A stretch of 64,000 nucleotides of DNA from Myxosarcina sp. GI1 (GCF_000756305.1 NZ_JRFE01000026.1:205411-269410), one strand, 5' to 3'. Counted from the first letter of the stretch, positions 8,629 through 17,270 are shown. Notes: generated by a model not told the origin, from the sequence alone. Translations and numbers: made by a program.

Positions 8629-9120
8629 CTATTGGCAGTTAGCCTCAGCTAAAGCGCCTGTAGGATCGCCAGAGTAATCACCCGTTCGGATCAAACCCAA
8701 ACCAGCATTCATAACCAAACATTTTTGACTATCAGTACCGTCAGGCATTGACACTACCAAAATTGCAGAATTGTTAGTATTGCCTTTACCAGAAAAAGTA
8801 ATTGCATTTAAGTTTGAGTTAAAATTGATTGAGTTTTTTAAACTACGAGTACTCAATAAGCAACCACCCGAAATAGCATTATCATTGTCTGTGGTGTCAA
8901 TTGTAATATTGCAAGATCTGCCACTACGCATCGCCTGTCGTTGTGCTTCTCTAATTGCTCCTTCAATATCACCTATAGCAGTATTAATTCGGTTACGATT
9001 TAGCAATCCTAGCAAATTGGGAGCAGCGATCGCTGCAATTACACCAACTACAATGATAGTAATCAGCATTTCCATAAGAGTAAAACCGCTGTTTTTTTTA
9101 TGAACAAGCGAGAGCAACAT
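8629..9120 (-). CDS. FimT/GspH-family minor pseudopilin (copy 1)
   Basis: A 163-residue prepilin with leader MLLSLVHKKNSG and mature start 'FTLMEMLITIIVVGVIAAIA'. It shares the helix 'IEGAIREAQRQAMRSG', the 'NFNSNLNAITFSGKGNTN' strand region and the C-terminal 'SQKCLVMNAGLGLIRTGDY' with its neighbour at 8066-8575, so the two arose by tandem duplication. Its start overlaps the end of the upstream PilV-like gene by 23 bp, which implies translational coupling. It is probably assembled by the type IV pilus machinery as part of a tip or priming complex. Confidence 0.86.
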   Translation of the reverse strand: MLLSLVHKKNSGFTLMEMLITIIVVGVIAAIAAPNLLGLLNRNRINTAIGDIEGAIREAQRQAMRSGRSCNITIDTTDNDNAISGGCLLSTRSLKNSINFNSNLNAITFSGKGNTNNSAILVVSMPDGTDSQKCLVMNAGLGLIRTGDYSGDPTGALAEANCQ

Positions 9121-9700
9121 CAGGTATGACCTCTACGTATGTGTCTGCAATTGGATTATCGCCAGTAAGATCTGTAGAACCTATAGAATCAACAAAGTTG
9201 GTTCCATCCCACTCCCATACTTGATATCTTATTTTTAAAGTTCTATGTGGAAAAACGCTGCCGCTATTACTGACATGAAAACGTCTCAAACCTAATTCTT
9301 TTCCCGTACCATCTGATCTTATTGTTTTAGTTACTTTGGTTGTTGCATTATCTGCAAAAAATTTTCCTAAACCATCTGGTTCTGTACTATTATCAAGTGT
9401 TTGTAAGATATTCCATAAACCATCAGCATATCCACCTGCATAGTTAGCAGGTGTGCAGTTACCAGTAAGACCGTTGCTACTTCCTAGCTGATTGATTCTT
9501 TCTATATCTTCTTGAATTAATTGATTTGCTCTTTGTTTTTCTTGTGCCTGAACTTTCATTGCCATCGCATAAACTAAACTTTGCATGGATACGGCAACAA
9601 AAGCTAAAGCAATTAACAGAGAAATAATAACTTCTAAGGTAGTAAAACCGCGATCGCGATCTAATTTTTTGGACTTACACTTTATCAAATATTGCAGCAT
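9098..9700 (-). CDS. PilV-like minor pilin
   Basis: A 200-residue prepilin with a basic leader ending RDRG and mature start 'FTTLEVIISLLIALAFVAVS' (Glu at +5), typical of PilV/GspI-like proteins. A helical stalk ('QAQEKQRANQLIQEDIERIN') precedes a variable globular domain with Cys near residue 80 and at the penultimate position. The gene starts one base after the end of the PilX-like gene and overlaps the following FimT-like gene by 23 bp, so the operon is tightly coupled. PilV is a core component of the minor-pilin priming complex together with FimU, PilW and PilX. Confidence 0.82.
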   Translation of the reverse strand: MLQYLIKCKSKKLDRDRGFTTLEVIISLLIALAFVAVSMQSLVYAMAMKVQAQEKQRANQLIQEDIERINQLGSSNGLTGNCTPANYAGGYADGLWNILQTLDNSTEPDGLGKFFADNATTKVTKTIRSDGTGKELGLRRFHVSNSGSVFPHRTLKIRYQVWEWDGTNFVDSIGSTDLTGDNPIADTYVEVIPDVALACS

Positions 9701-9701
9701 T

Positions 9702-11156
9702 TTATTCTACTTCCTCTCTTTGCCAGTTGGTCGGACTACCTGTAAGGGGTCTAGGCGATATCTCATCACTGGTAGAATACAAATTGTATGAACTTTGAAA
9801 TCCATCTGTAGTGCTGGTTTCATCAGTTTGAATGTTAACAACTGTTCCTCCACTATTATTAAAAGTGTTTATCCACATAGCCCCATTAATATTGACAGTG
9901 CCACCACCAGTAATATTTACTGTCGCACTTGGTGCATGGATAAAAGCTTCTATATTGACAGTCCCGCCTCCAGTGGCGATATTAATATTTCTTGTACTAC
10001 TATCGTCAATAAAAATTTCCAGATTGTTAGAGGATATAAGATTGGAAGTAGTGCTGTAATTTCCGATGTTGACACTATTTCCAGCAGTTGAATTAGTAAT
10101 GTCTAAATTTCCTTTAACATAAACTGTAACTTTAGAAGTACCGTCAGCTGCAAAATCGGCATCTGTAATGTTGAGATCGTTATCTGCTACATAAAAAAAT
10201 CTGTCATCATTTTGATTATCTGCCGAACTAGTAGGTAAAAGCGTATCAGTAGTAATAGATAAGCTTGCAAGAGTATTTTTATTGCTGGCAGAAATAGCAC
10301 CTTCATTGATGATTGGTGGTAAATCGCGAGGATCGTATATGGCATTTTCACCATCTATACCAGCTATAAAAGGACAGCCACCCCCAGAATCAGAAAGCAC
10401 CACATTATCATCTGGATCTACCTCAAGTTCTCCAGCATTTCCAAAGTTGTTGCTGGCGAGCGCTCCATTTCCTATCCATAACGCAGGAGCAAGATTTTCT
10501 AAGTCATTAACACGCAGAGGAATTTCAACCTCTATCTGAGCTTCGCTACCATCCAAGCTTCTCCCTTGGACTGTTAAAAGCCCTCTAGCATCGCTTTCAT
10601 TATCTCCATCTGTATCGTTATCGGCATCGTCGCTTACATCAAAAACACCATTATCGTTTGTGTCATCAAGAACACCATCGCCATCTGCATCACCAACATT
10701 ACCATCAATATCGTATTCATATTGAATAATTCTATATTGACCGATAGAAGCATCTACCGTACCGTCAGTATTAAAATCCTCGGTTATTTCCCACCATTTA
10801 TTAATGTTATAAACAGCAGCAGCAGTTCCTCCATCTGCCCAACCATTTGGAGTAGTAGTAATATCATTGCAGGTTTCAGCCAAGACATCAGCAGTATTCC
10901 ACTGGTTTAAATTGTAAACTGTCAAGATTCGATTATTGTTTAACAGTTCTCTATAGCGAGCAATTCCTATTTCAGCGATCGCAAAAGCATCGGCAGAACT
11001 ATTTTGAGAAATAGCCGTTAAATTTTCTTCATTAGATCTAACAATATTAGCTACACCCAATAAAATCATTATCAAGCCAATAGCAATAACGACAGGCAGG
11101 ACAAAACCTTCATCCCTTGCTCGACGAATTAATAATGTTTTTAATAACAATTTCAT
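9702..11156 (-). CDS. PilX-like minor pilin with calcium-loop-like repeats
   Basis: A 484-residue protein whose basic N-terminus (RRARDEG) precedes the hydrophobic helix 'FVLPVVIAIGLIMILLGVAN'. Position +5 is not Glu, as in the PilX/GspK tip class, and the following 'SADAFAIAEIGIARYRELL' is the usual PilX block. Residues ~150-190 contain an Asp/Asn/Gly-rich run ('DADGDGVLDDTNDNGVFDVS') like dockerin or thrombospondin type 3 calcium loops. The second half is rich in short repeated beta elements (G-G-G-T-V-N-I), suggesting a beta-solenoid. It is first in the minus-strand minor-pilin operon. Distant relation to hormogonium HpsA is possible, though HpsA proteins are much larger. Confidence 0.78.
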   Translation of the reverse strand: MKLLLKTLLIRRARDEGFVLPVVIAIGLIMILLGVANIVRSNEENLTAISQNSSADAFAIAEIGIARYRELLNNNRILTVYNLNQWNTADVLAETCNDITTTPNGWADGGTAAAVYNINKWWEITEDFNTDGTVDASIGQYRIIQYEYDIDGNVGDADGDGVLDDTNDNGVFDVSDDADNDTDGDNESDARGLLTVQGRSLDGSEAQIEVEIPLRVNDLENLAPALWIGNGALASNNFGNAGELEVDPDDNVVLSDSGGGCPFIAGIDGENAIYDPRDLPPIINEGAISASNKNTLASLSITTDTLLPTSSADNQNDDRFFYVADNDLNITDADFAADGTSKVTVYVKGNLDITNSTAGNSVNIGNYSTTSNLISSNNLEIFIDDSSTRNINIATGGGTVNIEAFIHAPSATVNITGGGTVNINGAMWINTFNNSGGTVVNIQTDETSTTDGFQSSYNLYSTSDEISPRPLTGSPTNWQREEVE

Positions 11157-11372
11157 GTAAAAACTAAAGATAGAGACAAATAGGCACTATTTGATAGTTT
11201 GGCTTAAAAAATTTCTATCTAGTGCGATCGCGATCGTTGACAAAGTCAAAAAAATCTATCAAGTTGAATAGAAAGAAAAATTGTATTTAGTAGCGCGATC
11301 GCGAATTACCTTATTAGTTTTCTTAGTTGCGATCGCTTTATTATTTAATTAAGTAAACGTTGAAAGAAATTT

Positions 11373-11594
11373 ATGAAAGCAGAGTTGACAGCGATCGTAG
11401 AAGCAGCAACCGAAGGCGGATACTGGTCTATTTGCCCAGAAATTCCCGGTGCTAATGGTCAAGGCGAAACTATCGAGAAAGCCAAAGAAAGTTTAAAGAA
11501 TGCTATTCAACTCATTTTTGAAGATTGCTTAATAGATATCCGAAGGAGACTACCAAAAGATGCAGTTGAAATTAAAGTTATCGAAAGCGATTAA
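11373..11594 (+). CDS. hicB: HicB-family antitoxin-like protein (no HicA partner)
   Basis: This 73-residue protein is a minimal HicB fold: strands 'KAELTAIVEAATEGGYWSICPEIPG', the turn 'GANGQGETIEKAKESLKNAI', then 'LIFEDCL'. HicB pseudo-RNase-H proteins bind the dsRBD-like HicA toxin. No HicA (about 60-80 residues) can be found next to it, and the C-terminal DNA-binding extension of larger HicB proteins is absent. The gene's end overlaps by 17 bp the end of a convergent PIN toxin gene. It may be a solitary antitoxin or act on a HicA elsewhere. The upstream 216 bp hold several HIP1 sites and no gene. Confidence 0.8.
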   Translation: MKAELTAIVEAATEGGYWSICPEIPGANGQGETIEKAKESLKNAIQLIFEDCLIDIRRRLPKDAVEIKVIESD

Positions 11595-11988
11595 GAGACT
11601 CTTCTAGTGTAACAATTTCGATCTCGCGAAATGGGTTTAATACCAATAAATCGACATCGCCTGTAACGATAAACTCAGCATCGCCATTAACTGCTAACTC
11701 TAAAAATTTATCATCCTTAGTATCTCCACAAGCTTTAATCTCTTCTTTAATATCAATGGGTTGGCACTCATTAGCTAACTTGAATAAGAATATATTGCGT
11801 TCTTCTATAGTTAGATAGCGGTCGAATTTGCGACGAGCCAAAACTCTTTGTAATTCTGAGAACGTAACTTCCGAATACAAAAGTATTTCTTGCTCGAAGG
11901 CTAGATTTACAGCTTGAAACGGTACTGAGGTTTTTATTAATAATGCACTAACAAAAACATTATTATCAATTACTATTCTCTTCTTCAT
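11578..11988 (-). CDS. PIN-domain toxin (VapC-like ribonuclease)
   Basis: A 136-residue PIN-domain protein with the expected acidic residues: Asp8 in 'RIVIDNNVFVSALL', Glu45 in 'TFSELQRVL', Asp92 in 'GDTKDDKFLELA' and Asp111 in 'FIVTGDVDLLVL'. It belongs to the putative toxin PIN family rather than classical VapC. Such proteins are Mg2+-dependent ribonucleases cutting tRNA or rRNA. Its start overlaps the end of its antitoxin gene by 23 bp, the usual coupled order, and its 3' end overlaps the convergent hicB. All catalytic positions are intact, so it should be active. Confidence 0.87.
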   Translation of the reverse strand: MKKRIVIDNNVFVSALLIKTSVPFQAVNLAFEQEILLYSEVTFSELQRVLARRKFDRYLTIEERNIFLFKLANECQPIDIKEEIKACGDTKDDKFLELAVNGDAEFIVTGDVDLLVLNPFREIEIVTLEESLNRFR

Positions 11989-12199
11989 CAGCTAGAATAC
12001 TGGCTAATATTTTTGGAGTTAAGCCCCTGGCTTCGGCTCTCGTGCCAATCTCAGCCATTACTTCAACTAAATTTTTGCTTACAAAAGAATTACGGAAAAA
12101 TATTGCGATTAAAGACCTTATTTTTTGCTTTTCCGCTTCACTAGCTCGTTCAAAAGCTTCTTGTATATCCGAATCGACCTCAATGGTAATTTTGTTCAT
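11966..12199 (-). CDS. Antitoxin of the PIN toxin pair
   Basis: A 77-residue acidic protein beginning 'MNKITIEVDSDIQEAFERAS', a ribbon-like strand followed by helices, and ending in an acidic tail (ADEEENSN) that could wrap the toxin. AGGAG lies nine bases upstream of the ATG. It overlaps the PIN gene (11578-11988) by 23 bp and is transcribed first, so it is the cognate antitoxin by position. No named antitoxin family was recognised beyond a general ribbon-helix-like N-terminus. Its ATG overlaps the TGA of the decayed PIN copy immediately upstream. Confidence 0.78.
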   Translation of the reverse strand: MNKITIEVDSDIQEAFERASEAEKQKIRSLIAIFFRNSFVSKNLVEVMAEIGTRAEARGLTPKILASILADEEENSN

Positions 12200-12438
12200 C
12201 TTAGATAACTCCTGGTAAGCTCATACGTATTATTTACTATAGTAAGAGTTGTTAGTAACGATTTATATACTTTTAGAGAACCAAAGTTTTTAAGCTGTAA
12301 ATTCTTTCGCGCTTCTTCTATAGCATAGGGACTGGTAACGCATTGCCCATATTTCTAAATAACAACAATCAGTTTCGCAACTTTACTTGTAGGTGCTGCT
12401 GCACTGAAAATAATATTGGCATCGAGAAAAATTTTCAC
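12196..12438 (-). pseudogene. Decayed PIN-domain toxin gene with in-frame stop
   Basis: Reading the minus strand from a GTG at 12438 gives 'VKIFLDANIIFSAAAPTSKV' and then, after 27 codons, a TAG (12355-12357). Translation continues in the same frame as 'KYGQCVTSPYAIEEARKN' and runs to a TGA at 12196. The opening strand with Asp plus the later 'TSPYAIEEARKNL' are the first two acidic blocks of a PIN ribonuclease. The C-terminal half, with the remaining acidic residues, is missing. This is a nonsense-interrupted and truncated toxin copy directly upstream of an intact antitoxin/PIN pair. Confidence 0.72.
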
Positions 12439-12549
12439 TACAAATCGAATTCTTCAAGCTCGTCTTCATTCTGCTCGGCAAATTCTTTCAAGCGATCGCT
12501 GCTGTAAATTTCTACGGAAAATGGTAATGCTTCTGAGGTTGAGATTGTC
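12438..12549 (-). pseudogene. Possible antitoxin relic preceding the decayed PIN gene
   Basis: A minus-strand open stretch lacking a start codon reads 'TSEALPFSVEIYSSDRLKEF' followed by an acidic tail, and its TAG overlaps by one base the GTG of the PIN relic. That spacing is typical of an antitoxin-toxin pair, so it may be the remaining 3' end of the old antitoxin. It lies antisense to the HigB relic at 12508-12561, so one of the two readings could be coincidental. Confidence is low. Confidence 0.35.
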
Positions 12550-12561
12550 GATTATCATTAA
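12508..12561 (+). pseudogene. HigB toxin C-terminal relic
   Basis: In frame with a TAA at 12559, the plus strand reads ISTENGNASEVEIVDYH, matching the conserved end of RelE/HigB toxins (W-x-N-G-x-A-x-x-V-E-I-V-D-Y-H). A TAA at 12505 blocks the frame upstream and the rest of the toxin is gone. It lies 37 bp before an intact higA, the normal higB-higA order, so this is the stump of the deleted partner toxin. Confidence 0.68.
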
Positions 12562-12598
12562 CGAACATTGAGCAATGAAATATTACAGGAGGCATTTC

Positions 12599-12910
12599 AT
12601 GAGTGATGAACTATTGCATAATCCAATGGCAGGAGAAATTCTCAAAGAAGAATTTCTTGAAGAAATCGGTATGAGTCAAAATGCTTTGGCAAAGGCAATT
12701 GGTGTCCCCTTTAATTGTATTCATGCGATCGTTAAAGGTACTCACCGTATTACTGCTGATACCGATCTAAGATTATGTCGCTTCTTTAATTTATCAGAGG
12801 GGTATTTTTTAAGATTACAAAATGCCTATGAAACAATGGAAGCCAAGCGAAAATTAGGAGAGCAATTAACAGTGATCGAGCCTTATATGCCAGAAGCTGT
12901 ACTGCAATAG
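12599..12910 (+). CDS. higA: HigA-family antitoxin (partner toxin deleted)
   Basis: The ATG at 12599 is preceded by AGGAGG at ideal spacing; an upstream in-frame ATG at 12575 is not favoured. The 103-residue product has the HigA XRE fold: 'MAGEILKEEFLEEIGMSQNALAKAI', recognition helix 'VPFNCIHAIVKGTHRITADT', then 'RLCRFFNLSEGYFLRLQNAYE'. HigA proteins repress their promoter and neutralise HigB. Here only a C-terminal stump of HigB remains upstream, so the gene persists as an orphan antitoxin/regulator, possibly guarding against HigB proteins encoded elsewhere. Confidence 0.88.
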   Translation: MSDELLHNPMAGEILKEEFLEEIGMSQNALAKAIGVPFNCIHAIVKGTHRITADTDLRLCRFFNLSEGYFLRLQNAYETMEAKRKLGEQLTVIEPYMPEAVLQ

Positions 12911-12973
12911 TTTAGTATTAGCTGTAGTTGATATTCGTAGAGAAGTGCTAAAAAAGATGCAAAGGCGATCGCG

Positions 12974-14656
12974 CTACTGAACTGTTTTAATTACTGGTAA
13001 ATGACTCAACAGAACGGTAAAGGTAACAGTGGAACCCAAACCTTCACCCATACTGTAAAAAGAAATGTTGCCTCCCATTGCCTCAACTAGCTTTTGGGAA
13101 ATTGCCAAACCCAAACCCGTACCGCCATAAGATTTGGTGCGAGAATTATCTACCTGAAAAAAGTTTTCAAATAGCTTATCCTGCTTTTCTAAGGAAACTC
13201 CGATACCCGAATCGGCGACGCTAATTTTCACCGTACCTGGAAATTCATTACCCTGAAACTCAACTTTTTTGTTGTTAACTTCTGCGGCGATCGCAATTCC
13301 CCCTTCATGAGTAAACTTAATCGCGTTACCAATTAGGTTGAGCATGACCTGTAAAATACGTTGGTAATTGCCGTAAATCATTACAGGTGTAAGAGTAGAA
13401 GGATATTTGATTTGAAACTGAAGTTTTTTTTGTTCGGCTTGGGTACGGACTAACTTATCCACATCGTGGAGTAACTCGTCTAATTCTACTTCCCCTAATT
13501 CCAGTTCCATCTTGCCAGATTCAATTTTGGCAATATCGAGAATATCGTTAATCAGATTTAGTAGATGGATTGAAGATTTATATGCTTCTTCGATAAATTC
13601 TTGTTGTTCTTCGGGGTTGTCTGCCATCCCCTCCATAAGCAACTTGAGAAAGCCAATAATGCCGTTGAGAGGCGTACGCAATTCGTGAGAAGTATTGGCT
13701 AAAAAATCACTTTTGAGTCGGTTGGCTTCTTCAGCTTGGATGCTGGCTTGTTCTACTTCCTGATAGAGTTTTGCCAGATAAATTGCCCCTCCTGCGTGTT
13801 CGGCAACCTCCTTAATCAACTCCATTTCTGCCATCGTCCAGACACGATAGCGATCGCACTGCTGTAAATATATTAAAACGTTGTGTTCGCTGGTACAGGA
13901 AGTAGATATTATTACAACCGACTTTTCTGCTAGCGGGTTGGAAACGATGTAATCTAAAGCAATGGCATAAGAAGCACTGAAAGCTTGTTTGAGAGCAGGA
14001 CGTTCTTGCCAATCGATCTCCGTACCTAAAATTGAAGCAATTTCTGCCTGATGGTATTCAGCCTTTACTATCAACTTAGTTTTATAAATGTCTGGAACTA
14101 AAATCGCACAACGGCTTAAAGCCAAAGTTTGACCCAAACTATCAACTGTTTGTTGCCAGATATTTTCCAAATCGAGGCTGCGACGAATTTTACTGACGAT
14201 ACGATCTAATAATTTTTGAAAGCTATAAATAGGTACTTTAGAATCGGTATGGGAAAATGAAAATACCTCTTGCTCTTCTAGCAAATGTCCCATAACCATG
14301 ACGGCATTGACTTCACCCTGGGGCGGTAAAATCGGACTAATGACCAGTTCAAAAGAAAATGAATGTACGCCAAACTCAAACAGACAGTAACACTGTTCGG
14401 GAAGCCGCCGTCTAACAATGCGCCGAATTTTTCGCATGTAAGCTTCGCGGTCTACAGGAGTAAAAACTGCCGCTTTAGAAGAGTGTGCGGAATCGCAATT
14501 CAAACCATACCTTTCAGCTTTTGCCCACCAAAAAGATAGATAGTTTCCAGAAAGATCCTGAGTAAATACCAATTCTGCGCCCAAATTTTGCCAATTAGCA
14601 CTAGCATTTGGTGCAGCGGCACTCTTAGATAATTCTGGATTAAATCTAGGCAACAT
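12974..14656 (-). CDS. Hybrid-less sensor histidine kinase (PAS-like, GAF, HisKA, HATPase)
   Basis: Starting at the ATG at 14656 (a TTG 13 codons upstream is the alternative), the protein has about 560 residues and no membrane segment. A PAS-like N-terminus ('AELVFTQDLSGNYLSFWWAK') is followed by a GAF-like region containing 'VDSLGQTLALSRCAILVPD'. A short coiled coil leads into HisKA with phospho-acceptor His in 'SHELRTPLNGIIGF', and the HATPase carries N ('NLIGNAIKFTHEGG'), G1 ('DSGIGV'), F ('FENFFQVD') and G2 ('GGTGLGL') boxes. It phosphorylates an unlinked response regulator. The ligand is unknown and no regulator lies alongside. Confidence 0.9.
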   Translation of the reverse strand: MLPRFNPELSKSAAAPNASANWQNLGAELVFTQDLSGNYLSFWWAKAERYGLNCDSAHSSKAAVFTPVDREAYMRKIRRIVRRRLPEQCYCLFEFGVHSFSFELVISPILPPQGEVNAVMVMGHLLEEQEVFSFSHTDSKVPIYSFQKLLDRIVSKIRRSLDLENIWQQTVDSLGQTLALSRCAILVPDIYKTKLIVKAEYHQAEIASILGTEIDWQERPALKQAFSASYAIALDYIVSNPLAEKSVVIISTSCTSEHNVLIYLQQCDRYRVWTMAEMELIKEVAEHAGGAIYLAKLYQEVEQASIQAEEANRLKSDFLANTSHELRTPLNGIIGFLKLLMEGMADNPEEQQEFIEEAYKSSIHLLNLINDILDIAKIESGKMELELGEVELDELLHDVDKLVRTQAEQKKLQFQIKYPSTLTPVMIYGNYQRILQVMLNLIGNAIKFTHEGGIAIAAEVNNKKVEFQGNEFPGTVKISVADSGIGVSLEKQDKLFENFFQVDNSRTKSYGGTGLGLAISQKLVEAMGGNISFYSMGEGLGSTVTFTVLLSHLPVIKTVQ

Positions 14657-14984
14657 TAGCAGCTTAAATAGGTTTAAATTGAGATCTAAAAACAAGCGCG
14701 CATTCGGTATTAACTACTATAACTTCATAAACGATAGGGTAACAGTACTATATTTCAACTCGCACAGCTTAAAAAGCTAATAGTATTTACTCGATAATTG
14801 ACTAAAAGTTTCAATAAGCTAAAAAAATCATATTGACTTAAATAGCAAATATCAAAAATAAACACAAAATTAGCGCAGTTTTCATCGAGTATGACACGAT
14901 TTCGCTCGAATTTTGACTTTTATTTTATGGCGATCGAGCTATGGCTAATAGCTTATTTTAGACCGATACAGTTTGTCTATGACT
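14657..14984. other. Intergenic, no gene seen
   Basis: This 328-bp AT-rich stretch between the kinase and a small ribbon-helix-helix gene has no open frame worth calling and no clear repeat. It presumably holds the kinase promoter near 14660-14750. Confidence 0.5.
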
Positions 14985-15215
14985 TCAATCATTCCATTCA
15001 CCCCGTGGAGGTAGAGGAGGATTGCGTTGCCAAGTACGAGTAAGATCTGTATTGGGGTCGCGTTCTCCTCTCAACCAATGCTTGAGCGCAGCTTCAATTG
15101 CACGGCTGGGATCGTTAGTTAAATGTTGAATCTGTTCTAAAATTTCTGAATCTAACTGAATTGATATTTCTACTTTTTCAGCAGAACGCTCTTGTTGCAA
15201 GGCATCTTTATCCAT
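14985..15215 (-). CDS. Ribbon-helix-helix (CopG-like) small protein
   Basis: A 76-residue protein with 'VEISIQLDSEILEQIQHL' (strand plus helix) and 'PSRAIEAALKHWLRGE' (second helix), the CopG/Arc-like ribbon-helix-helix layout. The C-terminal 'RTWQRNPPLPPRGEWND' is a short proline-rich tail seen in antitoxins that thread into a toxin. No toxin gene is adjacent; lepA starts divergently 147 bp away. It may be a solitary antitoxin or a small DNA-binding regulator. Family call moderate, role unknown. Confidence 0.68.
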   Translation of the reverse strand: MDKDALQQERSAEKVEISIQLDSEILEQIQHLTNDPSRAIEAALKHWLRGERDPNTDLTRTWQRNPPLPPRGEWND

Positions 15216-15362
15216 ATAAGTTTCTTATTGCTCCTTTTTAATTTTACCTGTTTCGTCATTAGTGAAAACAAATTTTCTGACTGTGTGGGAGATCGATGAA
15301 GATCGACCTTACAATAGTTTAAACAGGACTAAACTTAAAATTTTTTAATCTAACTACTATTT

Positions 15363-17174
15363 ATGACTGACGTTCCCGTCTCTCGTATTCGTAACTTCTC
15401 AATTATCGCTCATATCGACCACGGCAAATCAACTCTAGCCGATCGCATGTTACAGTTTACCGAAACTGTCGCTCAAAGAGAAATGAAAGAACAATTTCTC
15501 GACAATATGGATTTGGAACGAGAGCGAGGAATTACGATCAAGCTGCAAGCAGCCAGAATGAACTATAAAGCTAAAGACGGGCAAGTATATGTAGTTAATC
15601 TGATCGATACTCCAGGTCACGTCGATTTTTCTTATGAAGTCTCCCGTTCTTTAGCAGCTTGTGAAGGAGCATTATTAGTAGTAGACGCTTCTCAGGGAGT
15701 AGAAGCGCAAACTTTGGCTAATGTGTATTTGGCGTTAGACAACGATTTAGAAATTATTCCCGTCCTCAACAAAATCGATCTTCCTGGTGCCGAACCCGAA
15801 CGAGTCGCTAGCGAAATTGAAGATGTAGTGGGTTTAGACTGTAGCGACATTATTAAAGCCTCAGCCAAAATGGGGGTGGGGATAGACGAAATTTTAGAGG
15901 CAATTGTTAATTTTGTTCCACCGCCACAAGATACTATAGACCAACCTTTAAGAGCCTTGATTTTTGACAGCTATTACGACCCCTACCGAGGAGTTATCGT
16001 TTATTTTCGGGTTATGGATGGCAAAGTCAAAAAAGGTGATAACGTTCGGCTGATGGCATCGGGTAAAGAATACGAAATTGATGAACTTGGCGTACTTTCT
16101 CCCAACCAAATTCAGGTAGATGAACTTCATGCAGGAGAGGTGGGTTATTTTGCAGCGGCAATTAAAGCAGTAGAAGATGCTCGCGTTGGCGATACGATAA
16201 CTTTAGTGGAAACTCCCGCTAACAAACCTTTACCAGGGTACACCGAAGCCAAACCAATGGTTTTCTGTGGTTTATTTCCTACCGATGCCGACCAGTATGA
16301 AGATTTGCGAGAGGCTTTAGATCGGCTCAAGCTCAACGATGCAGCACTATCTTACGAACCCGAAACCTCGACAGCAATGGGTTTTGGCTTTCGCTGCGGC
16401 TTTTTGGGCTTGCTGCACATGGAAATCGTGCAGGAAAGACTGGAACGAGAATACGATCTAGACCTCATTACCACCGCACCTTCGGTAATCTATCGCGTTA
16501 CTACAGTTGAAGGAGAAGTGTTAGAAATTGATAACCCTTCTTTGCTGCCCGATCCGCAAAAACGCGAAAAGATCGAAGAACCTTACATTAAAGTCGAGAT
16601 GATTACTCCTGAAAATTTTGTTGGCACTTTGATGGACTTGTGTCAAACTCGACGGGGTATCTTTAAAGATATGAAGTACTTCGCCCAAAATCGTACCTGT
16701 TTGATTTACGAACTGCCTCTAGCTGAAGTTGTCACTGACTTTTTCGACCAGTTAAAGTCTCGTTCTCGCGGTTATGCCAGCATGGAATATCAGTTATTGG
16801 GCTATCGCGCCGATAATTTGGTTAAATTAGACATTTTGGTTAATAAAGAGCCTGTAGACGCTCTTTCTACCATCGTTCATCGCGATAAGGCTTACTATGT
16901 CGGTCGGGCTTTAACCGAAAAACTCAAAGAATTAATTCCCCGCCATCAGTTTAAAGTACCAATCCAGGCGAGTATTGGCTCAAAGGTAATCGCTAGCGAA
17001 CACATTCCTCCATTGCGTAAAGATGTACTCGCCAAGTGTTATGGCGGTGATATATCTCGTAAGAAAAAATTACTGCAAAAGCAAGCTAAAGGTAAAAAAC
17101 GCCTCAAAGCGATCGGTTCTGTAGATGTTCCCCAAGAGGCATTTATGGCAGTGCTGCGCTTGAGCGGACAGTAA
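15363..17174 (+). CDS. lepA: Elongation factor 4 (LepA) GTPase
   Basis: A full-length 603-residue EF4/LepA, a ribosome-associated GTPase that promotes back-translocation or relieves stalled elongation and assists assembly. The GTPase domain shows G1 '[14 protein letters not shown]', switch II 'DTPGHVDF' and 'NKIDLPGA'. Domain II, the EF-G-like domain III ('[20 protein letters not shown]') and the LepA-specific C-terminal domain ending '[20 protein letters not shown]' follow. Its length matches the family exactly. It is transcribed alone, with a purine-rich tract after the stop. Confidence 0.98.
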   Translation: MTDVPVSRIRNFSIIAHIDHGKSTLADRMLQFTETVAQREMKEQFLDNMDLERERGITIKLQAARMNYKAKDGQVYVVNLIDTPGHVDFSYEVSRSLAACEGALLVVDASQGVEAQTLANVYLALDNDLEIIPVLNKIDLPGAEPERVASEIEDVVGLDCSDIIKASAKMGVGIDEILEAIVNFVPPPQDTIDQPLRALIFDSYYDPYRGVIVYFRVMDGKVKKGDNVRLMASGKEYEIDELGVLSPNQIQVDELHAGEVGYFAAAIKAVEDARVGDTITLVETPANKPLPGYTEAKPMVFCGLFPTDADQYEDLREALDRLKLNDAALSYEPETSTAMGFGFRCGFLGLLHMEIVQERLEREYDLDLITTAPSVIYRVTTVEGEVLEIDNPSLLPDPQKREKIEEPYIKVEMITPENFVGTLMDLCQTRRGIFKDMKYFAQNRTCLIYELPLAEVVTDFFDQLKSRSRGYASMEYQLLGYRADNLVKLDILVNKEPVDALSTIVHRDKAYYVGRALTEKLKELIPRHQFKVPIQASIGSKVIASEHIPPLRKDVLAKCYGGDISRKKKLLQKQAKGKKRLKAIGSVDVPQEAFMAVLRLSGQ

Positions 17175-17176
17175 GA

Positions 17177-17228
17177 AAAAGCAGGGGAAGCAGAGGGAGC
17201 AGGGGAAGCAGGGGAGGCATAGGGAGAA
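17177..17228. repeat. Purine-rich GCAGGGGA tract
   Basis: Between lepA and the methyltransferase gene lies a run of imperfect units of the type GCAGGGGAAGCA / GAGGGAGCA, almost purely purine on the plus strand. Such low-complexity tracts recur between genes in large cyanobacterial genomes. No function is evident. Confidence 0.6.
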
Positions 17229-17270
17229 ATAAGCGGAGAACCCCGATTAGTAGCAAAGGTTGAGACTAAA

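Noticed and set aside
11157..11372. CRISPR-like spacing of GCGATCGC motifs upstream of hicB
   Set aside because: These are HIP1 octamers at irregular intervals, as elsewhere in the window; there are no constant-length spacers or repeat units.
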